A stretch of 64,000 bases of DNA from Cyanobacteria bacterium TGS_CYA1 (GTDB lineage: Bacteria; Cyanobacteriota; Vampirovibrionia; Obscuribacterales; Obscuribacteraceae). The stretch covers positions 186,001 to 250,000 of the forward strand of contig JAHCIQ010000001.1 in NCBI GenBank assembly GCA_026129135.1, given 5' to 3'. Of the stretch, positions 44,731 to 53,514 are shown piece by piece. The number at the start of each line of letters is the position of its first letter. The stretch's first letter is position 1. Below the pieces are notes generated by a model that had not been told where the DNA came from, searched no databases, and saw only the letters and a list, made by a program, of their open reading frames with translations. A program made the position numbers and the translations under genes.

Positions 44731-45183
44731 GGTGCATTCCTCAAGGAGCCTTTAGGTACTGAATATGATACCAGTGCTGGACTTTTCAGGGGCTCATGCC
44801 CTTTTGGCATTTAACAACAATCTCAATTGGTTTGCGTGAAGTGTGCACAAACAATTCAGAATTCGCAAAGTTTCTCAATCTTCAAAACCTGCAGTTGGCG
44901 TTGCTGCTTTAACTATAATGGAATGTGAAAAATCAGAGTTTTCCAGATATTGAATAAGCTAGTAAAATCGGCAAATATCACCTCTGCTTGCAACATCTTT
45001 CAACCTTTTCTCGTTTTGGATATTTAGAAATTCTTTTCAGTACGTTTCAGGATTAGCTGTTATTACTCTTTGAAATAAGTGCTCTATTTGAAGACCTTTT
45101 TTCAATTTCGTCTGACGTCCAGGCCCCGGGCCTCAGACGAAAATTGAATGGATCACGTGAATGCGTTCAACATGTTCTGAGGC
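44731..45183. other. Non-coding divergent region upstream of the serpin
   Basis: About 450 bp without a convincing gene. It contains a perfect TATAAT (44914-44919, plus) without a matching -35, A/T-rich sequence, and palindromic element copy 3 at 45102-45147. Promoters for the serpin (minus) and the 99-aa gene (plus) must lie here but cannot be assigned. Confidence 0.5.
45102..45147. repeat. Dispersed palindromic element, copy 3 (inverted)
   Basis: Outer arms TCAATTTCGTCTG-type and CAGACGAAAATTGA enclose a GC-rich centre that contains the palindrome AGGCCC-C-GGGCCT. Read on the minus strand, its 31-bp core (45109-45139) aligns with copies 1 and 2. Unlike them it lies between divergent gene starts, so termination is not an obvious role. 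Confidence 0.75.
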
Positions 45184-45222
45184 GTGATATTCTTTCAGCA
45201 AGAAACACTGGATGGAAAAACA

Positions 45223-45522
45223 ATGAGATCTGAAGCTGAAATCAAGGCGGACTTGTTCGAGAATCAATTTGCAATGAACATATTGGAAGTGACCATAGAC
45301 AAGCAGTCGTTTACCGAATTATGCGAGCTATTAAAAGAGCTGACTTCGGTCTGGCAGAACAAAGCAGAGGTAGATAAAGAAACTGTTCGTTTCATCACTG
45401 AAATACTCATGATCACTCATAACAAGCTCTACTATGGTGGATTTGATCCCGAAGACGAAGCCACACTGGTCGACATGCATACCGAAATCCAGGGTCTATA
45501 TTTCGAGCAGTGTCTTATTTAG
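45223..45522 (+). CDS. Hypothetical acidic helical protein, 99 aa
   Basis: Counted from the ATG at 45223, which has GGATGG about seven bases upstream; a GTG at 45184 is an alternative that would add 13 residues. The protein is predicted all-helical and acidic, with no signal peptide or metal motif ('QSFTELCELLKELTSVWQNK', 'EDEATLVDMHTEIQGLYF'). No family is recognised. It stands alone on the plus strand. Confidence 0.55.
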   Translation: MRSEAEIKADLFENQFAMNILEVTIDKQSFTELCELLKELTSVWQNKAEVDKETVRFITEILMITHNKLYYGGFDPEDEATLVDMHTEIQGLYFEQCLI

Positions 45523-45571
45523 GAAGTCCTGCTTTAAATAAAAGTCCAATTAACTGCGTCGATGTCTTTTT

Positions 45572-46090
45572 TCAAAGCTTTTTAACTAGAAATGCGCAAG
45601 TGGTGCCTTGCCAAATATCTTCGCTTTCGAAGAGAAAAGTGTAGCTTAGTTTTTTGTAAAAGCTAAAAGTTCGAAGATAATTTGGATCGTTCTGCGATGG
45701 ACTTATCGTGCGAACTAACATGTATTTTCTTCCGCGGTTGCGTGCTTCGTTTTCGGCTCTAGCCATCAATAAAGTACCGATACCTTGACCGTGGAATTCA
45801 GGGGATACAGCCAACAGCCAAATTTCTGCAGTACTTGAATTATTCATTACGAGAAGGCAAATTCCGACTTTTTCGCAACTTGTGTCTGTTGCACAAAATG
45901 CTGTGTATTTGGGGGAACGTGCATCTTTGCACAAATCTATAGTGCGCGATTCGAAGGGGAAATATTGGGGCAATTTTCTCAAAATTTTCCCAACTACACG
46001 GTCTTTGTGGAGTTTCAACTCCTTGATTTGAAACCCTGTCTTTGTCTGATTTTCATTTAGTGTTGTCACGATCAAAGGAGAGGAGTACAC
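45572..46090 (-). CDS. GNAT-family acetyltransferase, 172 aa
   Basis: GTG start. The GNAT core is 'EIWLLAVSPEFHGQGIGTLL' (acetyl-CoA loop HGQGIG at about 109-114), followed by the helix 'ARAENEARNRGRKYMLVRTI' and a terminal 'FSFYKKLSYTFLFESEDIWQ'. It is paralogous to the gene at 46245-46724: both have the ARTI/IGPSQ-type segment and an 'IWQ' near the end. Substrate unknown. A 154-bp gap with weak inverted repeats separates the two. Confidence 0.82.
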   Translation of the reverse strand: MYSSPLIVTTLNENQTKTGFQIKELKLHKDRVVGKILRKLPQYFPFESRTIDLCKDARSPKYTAFCATDTSCEKVGICLLVMNNSSTAEIWLLAVSPEFHGQGIGTLLMARAENEARNRGRKYMLVRTISPSQNDPNYLRTFSFYKKLSYTFLFESEDIWQGTTCAFLVKKL

Positions 46091-46244
46091 ACAATTATCT
46101 ATACCTAAAGATATATCATGCGAAAGTTATCAAATTGTGATCGCCAAGTCTTCGGACATTAAGTAGCCATGCAAGCGAGCGCCGGGCAACGCTTAGAGTT
46201 GCTCTACAAGAGTCACAGATTGTCAGAAAACCGAGTTTTTGAAC

Positions 46245-46724
46245 TTAACAGATTTGTTTGGCAATGATGCCGCAGTAGCAGTCTTGCCAGATAAAATCGT
46301 ATTCTGCTAATAAGCAGTAATTTTGCTTCAAAAAGAAATTATAGGTGTTGAGGGCAGGGGGACTCTTTTGGCTTGGGCCGATAATTTTAGCCATCATATA
46401 AACATTTCCATTTTTTATTGATTCGCTTTCTGCTGTGCTTAAAAGCAAGGAGCCAATTCCAGTTCTTCTATACGATGGATTGACTGACATAACTATTACT
46501 TCGCTGGTGGATTCTGTTGTCATTTTTTTGCAAAGAACCCCAAGGTTTTCATTTCTTTCGTTTGAAGCTACAAAAGTGATACAGTCTTTCGAATTTGATA
46601 TTGAACAGTATTCTTGAATAGTTGGCTCGTAACTAAAATAATCACAAGAAGCATGAAGTAAATCACCGACAAGTTTTTCTTGGTTTTCGAAAATCTGTTT
46701 GATCTTAATTGGATTGTTCATCAT
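46245..46724 (-). CDS. GNAT-family acetyltransferase, tandem paralogue, 159 aa
   Basis: The core 'EVIVMSVNPSYRRTGIGSLL' holds the acetyl-CoA loop (RRTGIG) and is followed by 'AESESIKNGNVYMMAKIIGP' and 'YDFIWQDCYCGI'. I place the start at the ATG at 46724, which overlaps the stop of the calpain-like gene by four bases (ATGA) and matches the paralogue's N-terminus; a longer upstream reading runs inside the calpain gene. Coupling to the protease gene suggests a shared role, but the substrate is unknown. Confidence 0.8.
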   Translation of the reverse strand: MMNNPIKIKQIFENQEKLVGDLLHASCDYFSYEPTIQEYCSISNSKDCITFVASNERNENLGVLCKKMTTESTSEVIVMSVNPSYRRTGIGSLLLSTAESESIKNGNVYMMAKIIGPSQKSPPALNTYNFFLKQNYCLLAEYDFIWQDCYCGIIAKQIC

Positions 46725-47890
46725 ATAAACGATCTGCATACCTCGTCGAAATACTTTTGAAAGAGTGAGATGTGCATTTTGAAAACACCTTTTCCAACCC
46801 ATTCGAATTTGCGATGATTAGGGTCTTCAGCAAGGGTATATTTTCTCGAATGCTTTCCATGAGGATTGCGCATTGTAATCATGCCGCTTGCCGCGTCGAA
46901 TCCAATGATGGTGTATGCGTGTGAGTTTACTACCAGGTCGGGCATGCTCGCTGTTTTGTAACCAGCTTCGGTGGCACAAATAATCGGATTTTTGGACGAT
47001 ACAGCGCCAGCTATAAAGCTTGAAAGCTCTTGCAGGCTGGAATGTTCGGGATCGATAGATTGAGCTTTGCAGCCGGTGATGCAGCCCATACCAATTGAGA
47101 TATCGCGTGAGCCATCGTTGTCTGGAAATTTTTTCACCTGTGCACATTCTATTAGTGCTGCCCAGAGCGATTTGTCCGAAACTCCCACAACGTTCAGATC
47201 GTTTTCAGTGATTTTATATTCCTGACCGTCGCCAGGAAAACGCACTATGTAAGTGTTTTCGTCTCCAACTTTTATCATGCTGGCAAGTAATCTTTGACCT
47301 TTGGGAAGGGCCGCAAGTGCAGCCATTGACGCTTCGAACCAGCAATTGGGATTGAACGCCTGGTCTATTCCAGACGCACCGTCTGCTGCAATTTGCTGGG
47401 GAGTAAAAGCTAGTGAGCCTCTTCGCGCACCTTTTTCTATGCTAAATTTTGGTGTTTCTGCACCTTCTTCATCGTCATCATCGTCTTTTGATTTAGATGT
47501 GCTTTTGGGCTTGGTGTCTGCTTTTTGTGCATCAGCAACTTTTGTTTTATCGCCAGTTTTGGCATCTGTTTTCGCAACTGCGGCTAGTTCGGGAAAAAGT
47601 CGTTTGGCAAAATGCGCCTCACGGGTGGTGCCAAAATTTTGCACGATATATTGGCACAATTGTCTTGCGCGCCCTCGTCTGTTGGCTGCAAAATTAGCAA
47701 GAGCAGCCTGATAACAAAGTGAGACAGATGGAGGACTGGTGCGAAGAACCGATTCGAAGGAATCGGCAGATTCTGCAAATTTTTTCTCGTTGTATTGCGC
47801 CCATGCACTAGCGGCTGTTGGTGCTGCAACCACCGGTTCAGTAGAAGAGTTGAGCAATAACAGCGCTAAAGTCAGAATTATTTTTTTCAT
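46721..47890 (-). CDS. Secreted calpain-like cysteine protease with TPR-like N-terminus, 389 aa
   Basis: A signal peptide (about 1-22) leads into two TPR-like hairpins (26-102) and a charged linker (105-150, with a DDDDDEEG run). The C-terminal domain matches the calpain (C2) catalytic core: C183 in 'NPNCWFEASMAALAAL', H324 in 'NSHAYTIIGFD' and N342 in 'MITMRNPHG', the complete Cys-His-Asn triad in the right order. Calpains are mainly eukaryotic; bacterial members are less common and poorly studied. No calcium-binding domains are attached. It is coupled to a GNAT gene downstream and follows a histidine kinase by four bases. Confidence 0.85.
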   Translation of the reverse strand: MKKIILTLALLLLNSSTEPVVAAPTAASAWAQYNEKKFAESADSFESVLRTSPPSVSLCYQAALANFAANRRGRARQLCQYIVQNFGTTREAHFAKRLFPELAAVAKTDAKTGDKTKVADAQKADTKPKSTSKSKDDDDDEEGAETPKFSIEKGARRGSLAFTPQQIAADGASGIDQAFNPNCWFEASMAALAALPKGQRLLASMIKVGDENTYIVRFPGDGQEYKITENDLNVVGVSDKSLWAALIECAQVKKFPDNDGSRDISIGMGCITGCKAQSIDPEHSSLQELSSFIAGAVSSKNPIICATEAGYKTASMPDLVVNSHAYTIIGFDAASGMITMRNPHGKHSRKYTLAEDPNHRKFEWVGKGVFKMHISLFQKYFDEVCRSFI

Positions 47891-47894
47891 TGGA

Positions 47895-49709
47895 CTAAGC
47901 TTTGTCTATACGTTTGTCGGGAATCTGGAACCAGAATGTTGCGCCTTTGCCAAGTACGCTGCGAACGCCAACTCTGCCACCGTGAGCTTCTACAATTGCT
48001 TTACAGATTGCAAGACCAAGTCCAGTACCTTTCTTTTCGCCTTCGCTGCCGGTGCCGACCTGCTTGAATTTTTCAAAAACAATTTCGAGTTTGTCTTCTG
48101 GAATACCTGGACCTTCGTCGATAATTTGAAACTCTAATTCATGGATGCCACGTTTTACTTCTTGAGTTTTGACTGCGACAGTTATGTTCGAATCTTTGGG
48201 AGAGAACTTGATTGCGTTTCCTACAAGATTCACTATCACACGCACAACGCGGTCTGCATCGACTTCGATGTTGCGGTCTTCGAAGCTTGGAATAAGTTTG
48301 ATATTTTTCTTGTCGGCTTGCGGTTTGATCATGCCGATTGCGTTATCGACTAATTTCTGAATGGTGACGTCTTCGTAATTGAGCGTTAAACCGCCAGACT
48401 CGTATTTTTCTACGTCGAGCAAGTCGTTGATCATGCTTATCAGCGAAGAAACAGACTGCTGGGCGAGAATGACCATCTTGTTGCCCTTTTCATTCAGGGT
48501 TCCAACGACGCCATCGAGCATCATATCTAATACCATGTTGAGCGACGTCAGTGGGGCGCGCAGGTCATGACTGACCATAGCCATAACTTCTTGTTTGAGT
48601 TTTTCAGCTTCTTTGCGCTCAGTGATGTCGTGCAGAACGCAGAAAATCAAGTCGTTGTGGGGAGCGTATTTGGCTGTCCATTCGTAGAAATAAAATCTGC
48701 CATCATGGCTTCTGACCCGCGCTTCGAACATGATTTCAGAATCCATGCCCTGGCATTTTTGAAGATTCAAATAAGTTTCGTCTTTGTCATCTGGATGGAT
48801 AATCGAAATTAAATTGCTTCCAAGCAATTCTTCGAGCTGATAACCAAGTCTCTTTGTGATAGCCGGGTTCAACTCGGACATGCGCAAGTTTTCGTCTAAT
48901 GAGCAAATAATTTCTGCCGTGTTGTCGATCATCGCGCGTTCTTTTTCACGAGTGATAGTCAAATCGCGGCTCAGAGTGTGAATAACTCCGTCCAGTTTTG
49001 CCAATTCGTCCGAGCCCTTAATCGGCTCTGCAAGCGGTTTGCCTGCCGCAACGCTCATGGTGTTCGACATGATGGTGTTGAAGCGCCGAGCAAAGGTCAA
49101 ACTGAAACCAACGGCTATGAGTGCAGCGATTGCCACTGTTACAAGGGCTGCGCCTTCGACCGTATGTTTGAGCTGGTCGCGTACCTCGCTTTGTTTTTCC
49201 TGGCGGCGTTTGCGCAGTTGCGTTTCTTTTTCGACCAGTCGCAATCCCGTGCTATTGACGCGACGAATGAAAGATTGCAGTTTGCCAACGATACGAATAC
49301 TGGCAAGATCCACCGATTCTTCGGGCATGCCCTCTGCCATGGTCAGAGCTTCGGTGATATCGTCGATGATACCAACGAAGGCTTTCAATTCTTTTGCTCT
49401 TTCAGGTGAAGAATTGGCGATTTCTTTCAGAGCCTTGGTGTGTGATTGGACGTTTTCGAAGAGCTCGTGGAATTCGAAAGCGAAACTCTCAGTACTGGTC
49501 GCTTTGAACATCATCATGGACCCAGTCGCCATGAAAATGTCGTTCAAGATTAAATTTACGTGGATGAGCGAGTCTACCGCTCGGGCTTCTTGCTGGCGGT
49601 CACGCTCGACTTCGCCCAAAACGTGATCAATGACGCCCAAAAAACATAGCTGGATCACCATCGGGACCAAAATTAAAAGGGCTAATTGATGAGTGAATTT
49701 GAGCATCAT
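47895..49709 (-). CDS. Membrane sensor histidine kinase with PAS domain, 604 aa
   Basis: TM1 at about 8-28 and TM2 at 186-206 enclose a ~155-residue helical periplasmic sensor. A HAMP-like linker (207-255) and a PAS domain (about 258-370, ending 'HDITERKEAEK') follow. The HisKA box is 'MVSHDLRAPLTSL' with H381, and the ATPase domain has N497, 'DEGPGIP' (531-537) and 'GTGLGLAI' (561-568). It autophosphorylates and passes phosphate to a response regulator. No regulator is directly attached; the OmpR-type one at 54574 is the nearest. It precedes the calpain-like gene on the same strand. Confidence 0.93.
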   Translation of the reverse strand: MMLKFTHQLALLILVPMVIQLCFLGVIDHVLGEVERDRQQEARAVDSLIHVNLILNDIFMATGSMMMFKATSTESFAFEFHELFENVQSHTKALKEIANSSPERAKELKAFVGIIDDITEALTMAEGMPEESVDLASIRIVGKLQSFIRRVNSTGLRLVEKETQLRKRRQEKQSEVRDQLKHTVEGAALVTVAIAALIAVGFSLTFARRFNTIMSNTMSVAAGKPLAEPIKGSDELAKLDGVIHTLSRDLTITREKERAMIDNTAEIICSLDENLRMSELNPAITKRLGYQLEELLGSNLISIIHPDDKDETYLNLQKCQGMDSEIMFEARVRSHDGRFYFYEWTAKYAPHNDLIFCVLHDITERKEAEKLKQEVMAMVSHDLRAPLTSLNMVLDMMLDGVVGTLNEKGNKMVILAQQSVSSLISMINDLLDVEKYESGGLTLNYEDVTIQKLVDNAIGMIKPQADKKNIKLIPSFEDRNIEVDADRVVRVIVNLVGNAIKFSPKDSNITVAVKTQEVKRGIHELEFQIIDEGPGIPEDKLEIVFEKFKQVGTGSEGEKKGTGLGLAICKAIVEAHGGRVGVRSVLGKGATFWFQIPDKRIDKA

Positions 49710-49831
49710 TAAATTTTGTCAGAATCATGGGAATCTTACGATATTGACAGCCCTCTTTGCGGTTTTCACCATATGGCAGCAGGCGCCCTCTCTTTAAGAT
49801 TAAAGAACAAAGACAAGGACACGCGGCACAC

Positions 49832-52800
49832 ATGAGCGAAGGCGAAAATCAAGCCAAAAACGAAGCGGTCACCGAGGTTGCCTCGGCGTCCGATTCTACG
49901 GCTTCTTCAGCCACCAAGTTGGCTGGCGATACCTTCAGCTCGCCTACATTCAAACCAGAAGTCGTCCAGTCGCCTGCCGACAGTTTGCTTCTTGCCCGCG
50001 CCAGTTTCGACGTTCCGCAGAACGACCCAATCGTCAAGCCCGAAACTGTTAAGCCGCAAACCGTCAATCCAACCGAAAATACCGTCAACTCTTTCAACGT
50101 CCCCCTCGCCAATACCCAGGGACTCTTGAACCAGAAGTTCGATGCTCGCAATTTCAGATTCGACCCCAGAGCCCTCGATCCACGTCAGGCGCCTGGTTTT
50201 TATGGCAATGTGCAGAATTCGGAGAGCGACGTTTTCCCATTCTTCGCCCAAGAGCGTGTACGCCCAGAGCTTCGCCTCGAAAACCTCAACAGAGCCGCGA
50301 TTTCAGATCGCCCCGAAATCCAGGAAATCCTGAACGCTTCCAAATTCTACAACGGCGCCATCTTGTGGCACGGAACCAAATATGAGCGCTCTGTGTCGGA
50401 AGGTCGTTTTGCCTCTGCAGCTGCAGTGTCGCGCGTTTTGCAAGATGTCGGCTACAACTACGCCGATTCTTCCAAGCCCGCCAATCTTTTGAATAAGCTT
50501 ATTGCTAATGGTTGGGAAGTTGTCGGTCAAAGCCAGGCTAAACCTGGAGATGTAGTAATCGGCGGCAAAACCAACACCCAGTGGCGCGAAGGCAACGATA
50601 ACGCCGTTGCCGGAATTATTGGTCCAAACGGAACTGTTTACTCTACCGGTGGCGAGGGTGGACGTTGGACCCAGGGAACGATGGACCAGCTTTTCCCAGC
50701 TGACCAGTATAAAGATCAAAAGTGGATATTGCGTCCACCCAAAGGCATGCCGCCTATAAATGATTTCAATCCTCAGGCGATGGATAACCCCAATGCCATG
50801 ATGCCGAATCAAATGGAAATGCCGCAAATGCCCGGCCGCATTACCTTTGATCAGTTCAGCCAGACTTTCAGACAAAATGTACAGCGCGACTTCAACGCTC
50901 CAAATGTCCTTCCTGGTTACAACCCACAAGCGACTTTCGAGCAACCCCAGGTTAATCAATATAGATTCGACCCGCAACAAATGCCACAGCAGTGGGTCAA
51001 CCCAAGACAACCATCAGATGCGCCAAGCGAACGCCCCCCATTGCCACCGCCCGGCGTTAATGTTTATGAGTTTTATGATGCTTATTACAAAAATAAGTGG
51101 GAGCAGTATTACAAAGCCAAATATGAGCGCGGCGATTTCAACCGTCCTGGAAATGACAGAACCCAGGGACCTGAAATTATCGACGGACCAAGAAGCCAAC
51201 AGCGCTCGGCTCAGATTTACGATTTGGCAAGAAGAGCGGTTGGAAGACCTGTATGGCAGACATCCGAGTGGGCTGACAAAACTGAAAACGGTCGCATGGC
51301 TTCTGCATCGAGCGTAGGTGAAGTACTCAAAGCCGCTGGATACGATTACGCTTATTCACCTGGCGTCGCCGATTTGACCAAGACTTTGATTCGTCATGGC
51401 TGGCAGCCTACCGCACTTCAAAATCTCAGACCTGGTGATGTTATATATGGTGCCACCCAGGATGGCTGGGAGAACAAGAGCGGTCCTACCGCTTCGATGG
51501 GCATCGTAGGCGAAAATGGCTTTGTCTATATGTGCGATCGTCGCACCGGTAACTGGTCGCGCATGAGAATGGAAGAAGCATTCCCACCCGAGCAATACGG
51601 TCGCCGCATTTGGGCTGTTCGCGCTCCTGAGCGTGATGTTCAACCAACCGTGGCGGACCCACCTCGTCGCGGTCAAAACCCAGCTGACGACCCTGGTTAT
51701 AACCCTGGTTACAGACCAGAATCACCAACTTATTCCTCGCCAGTAGCAGATCAAATAGCCAACACTGCAATGCAGTCGAATGGTAGACGTATGTGGACAG
51801 ACACTGGTGCTAACCTCGGTTGCGCTCAGGCTGTAGCGGGAATGCTTCGTGCCGCCAATGTTCGCATCGATAATTTGAGAAGAGTCGGCGATGTGTTCGA
51901 TGCTCTGCAAAGAAATCAATGGAAAGTAATTCAAACAGATAAATCTCTATCTGGTCTCAAACCAGGTGATGTTATCGTTTGCGGTCGCGCCCCGGGCATG
52001 CAGTGGAAAGGTGTTGATGGCGGCGCTCACATGGGTATTGTCGGTGCCGACGGTAAGATTTATAGCAACAACTCAAGCACCGGTGTTGTAATTGGTGTTG
52101 ATGCCCAGCGTTTCACAAGAGACAGCCGCTATCAAAGCTTCTATATTTTGAGATCGCCTGGTGCCGATCAGCCAAATGTCCCTGGCAGAAGACCACAATA
52201 TACTGATGGTCCACAGAGCAATGTTCCTCTGACACCAATCCAACGATTGATTGCCGAAACCGCTGGCAGAAACTACACTGGCAGCTACGGCTGGTGCGCC
52301 CGCGCAGTACAAAGAGACCTTGCAGCTGCTCACCCCAATTTGAAGAAATGGGTAGGTTCTGGTGATGCATGGAATATGGCTCAGAACATGCTCAAGAGCG
52401 GCGAGTGGGTGCAAGTACCTTCGCAAGAAGCTCAACCAGGCGATGTGCTTGCTCTTCGTTGCCCTGGTCAAGCCGGCGATATACGTATCGTTAAATCGAG
52501 AAATGGTGACACTATCAATACCGTTAACGATAACAAGTACAGTAATGAAAACGTTAGTTTGTTCGGTGACAAGCGCTACAAAAAATACGATAAAGGTATT
52601 TTCTTGAGATATGTAGGCGATCGTCAAAACGCGCCACAGCCACCAGCTCAGCCACCAAGATACGAAGAACCTCAATACAATCCGCAGCCTGAGCCGCAAT
52701 ATCGCCCGCAGCCTTATGAGCGTCCGATGCATAGACCGTATCAGAATATTCCAAATATGATGAACTTCTTGCCTCCTCAAATTGCAGATCGCATTCCACC

Positions 52801-53341
52801 ACAGTTGATGAATCAAATTCCCAATTTGATGAATCGCATTGCACCAGGCATGATGCGCAATATGCCACCAGAAATGATGAATTTCTTTGGTGGAACTCAG
52901 CCCTATTTCCCGCAAAGATACCAGGGATATCAGCAGTATGACTATCAGCAAAATCCTTATGCTGACCCATACGCTAATCAGTACGATCAAAATCTAGACC
53001 CTTATTCGCAGCAAAATCTCGATCAGCAAAACGAATTGCAAGATCAAGATCAGGATCAGCAGCAAGCTCCAACCAACAATACCAGCAGCCCTGACTACTG
53101 GAACTATTACAATCAACGCCGTCGTGGTTACGAGCAATACCAAGAGCAAGCTAATCGTCAGCGTCAAGCTGATGCGGATCGTCAACGTCAGGCCGATGCT
53201 GACAGAGAAAGAGCTAATGCTGATCGTCAACGTCAAGCTGATGCCGACAGAGAAAGAGCTAATGCTGAAAGACAGCGTCAGGCAGAAGCTGATCGCGAGC
53301 GTGCGAGAATGGAAGCTGAGCGCAATCGCTCCAGAAGATAA
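49832..53341 (+). CDS. Large Pro/Gln-rich protein with four amidase-like domains, 1169 aa
   Basis: Four homologous ~140-residue units resemble NlpC/P60- or CHAP-type cell-wall amidases, each with a 'PGDV(V/I)' strand: about 50310-50740, 51205-51640, 51740-52160 and 52240-52620. Unit 3 keeps a cysteine (NLGCAQAV) and histidine (GGAHMGIVG); unit 4 keeps the cysteine (YGWCARAV) but has GDIRIV where His is expected. Units 1 and 2 have Ala/Ser in place of Cys (FASAAAV, MASASSV) and no His, so they are probably binding modules. The Pro/Gln/Met-rich linkers and a repetitive tail (53153-53300) look surface-exposed, yet no signal peptide is seen. The ATG at 49832 is preferred over a TTG at 49757. A perfect TTGACA lies at 49744. 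Confidence 0.72.
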   Translation: MSEGENQAKNEAVTEVASASDSTASSATKLAGDTFSSPTFKPEVVQSPADSLLLARASFDVPQNDPIVKPETVKPQTVNPTENTVNSFNVPLANTQGLLNQKFDARNFRFDPRALDPRQAPGFYGNVQNSESDVFPFFAQERVRPELRLENLNRAAISDRPEIQEILNASKFYNGAILWHGTKYERSVSEGRFASAAAVSRVLQDVGYNYADSSKPANLLNKLIANGWEVVGQSQAKPGDVVIGGKTNTQWREGNDNAVAGIIGPNGTVYSTGGEGGRWTQGTMDQLFPADQYKDQKWILRPPKGMPPINDFNPQAMDNPNAMMPNQMEMPQMPGRITFDQFSQTFRQNVQRDFNAPNVLPGYNPQATFEQPQVNQYRFDPQQMPQQWVNPRQPSDAPSERPPLPPPGVNVYEFYDAYYKNKWEQYYKAKYERGDFNRPGNDRTQGPEIIDGPRSQQRSAQIYDLARRAVGRPVWQTSEWADKTENGRMASASSVGEVLKAAGYDYAYSPGVADLTKTLIRHGWQPTALQNLRPGDVIYGATQDGWENKSGPTASMGIVGENGFVYMCDRRTGNWSRMRMEEAFPPEQYGRRIWAVRAPERDVQPTVADPPRRGQNPADDPGYNPGYRPESPTYSSPVADQIANTAMQSNGRRMWTDTGANLGCAQAVAGMLRAANVRIDNLRRVGDVFDALQRNQWKVIQTDKSLSGLKPGDVIVCGRAPGMQWKGVDGGAHMGIVGADGKIYSNNSSTGVVIGVDAQRFTRDSRYQSFYILRSPGADQPNVPGRRPQYTDGPQSNVPLTPIQRLIAETAGRNYTGSYGWCARAVQRDLAAAHPNLKKWVGSGDAWNMAQNMLKSGEWVQVPSQEAQPGDVLALRCPGQAGDIRIVKSRNGDTINTVNDNKYSNENVSLFGDKRYKKYDKGIFLRYVGDRQNAPQPPAQPPRYEEPQYNPQPEPQYRPQPYERPMHRPYQNIPNMMNFLPPQIADRIPPQLMNQIPNLMNRIAPGMMRNMPPEMMNFFGGTQPYFPQRYQGYQQYDYQQNPYADPYANQYDQNLDPYSQQNLDQQNELQDQDQDQQQAPTNNTSSPDYWNYYNQRRRGYEQYQEQANRQRQADADRQRQADADRERANADRQRQADADRERANAERQRQAEADRERARMEAERNRSRR
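53153..53300 (+). repeat. 45-bp tandem coding repeat (RQRQADADRERAN)
   Basis: Imperfect units of 45 bp, clearest at 53177 and 53222, encode the Arg/Gln/Ala/Asp-rich tail of the large amidase-like protein. They predict a highly charged single helix. Confidence 0.8.
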
Positions 53342-53348
53342 TAAACAA

Positions 53349-53381
53349 TAGTAGGGAAGTGTCTACGTAATTTCCCTACTA
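53349..53381 (+). terminator. Hairpin after the large amidase-like gene
   Basis: Arms TAGTAGGGAA (53349-53358) and TTCCCTACTA (53372-53381) pair perfectly over 10 bp with a 13-base loop, six bases after the stop. No T-run follows, so it may terminate weakly or stabilise the mRNA end. Confidence 0.5.
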
Positions 53382-53398
53382 GAGCTGAATTGTAGTAC

Positions 53399-53427
53399 TT
53401 GTGCGTTTCTGAAATCTATTTTATAGT
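53399..53427 (+). promoter_or_regulatory. Promoter of the transglycosylase-like gene
   Basis: TTGTGC (53399-53404) and TATAGT (53422-53427) are separated by 17 bp. The transcript would start about 80 nt before the ATG at 53515. Confidence 0.5.
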
Positions 53428-53514
53428 GGTAGCACAATTGGTGCAGAGCTTACTAAGTTTCTCAACTCAACGTTTCTACTTCAGCAAAAAAATTATGAAG
53501 TGGAGTATCTCTGT

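Noticed and set aside
38381-46724. Genomic island with integrase or transposase
   Set aside because: Despite a tRNA, direct repeats and accessory genes, no integrase, transposase or phage gene is present, so I do not annotate a mobile element.
52073-52990. A 305-codon minus-strand frame
   Set aside because: It lies wholly inside the amidase-like gene on the other strand, has no ribosome site, and has an Ile/Leu/Arg/His-rich composition typical of antisense frames.
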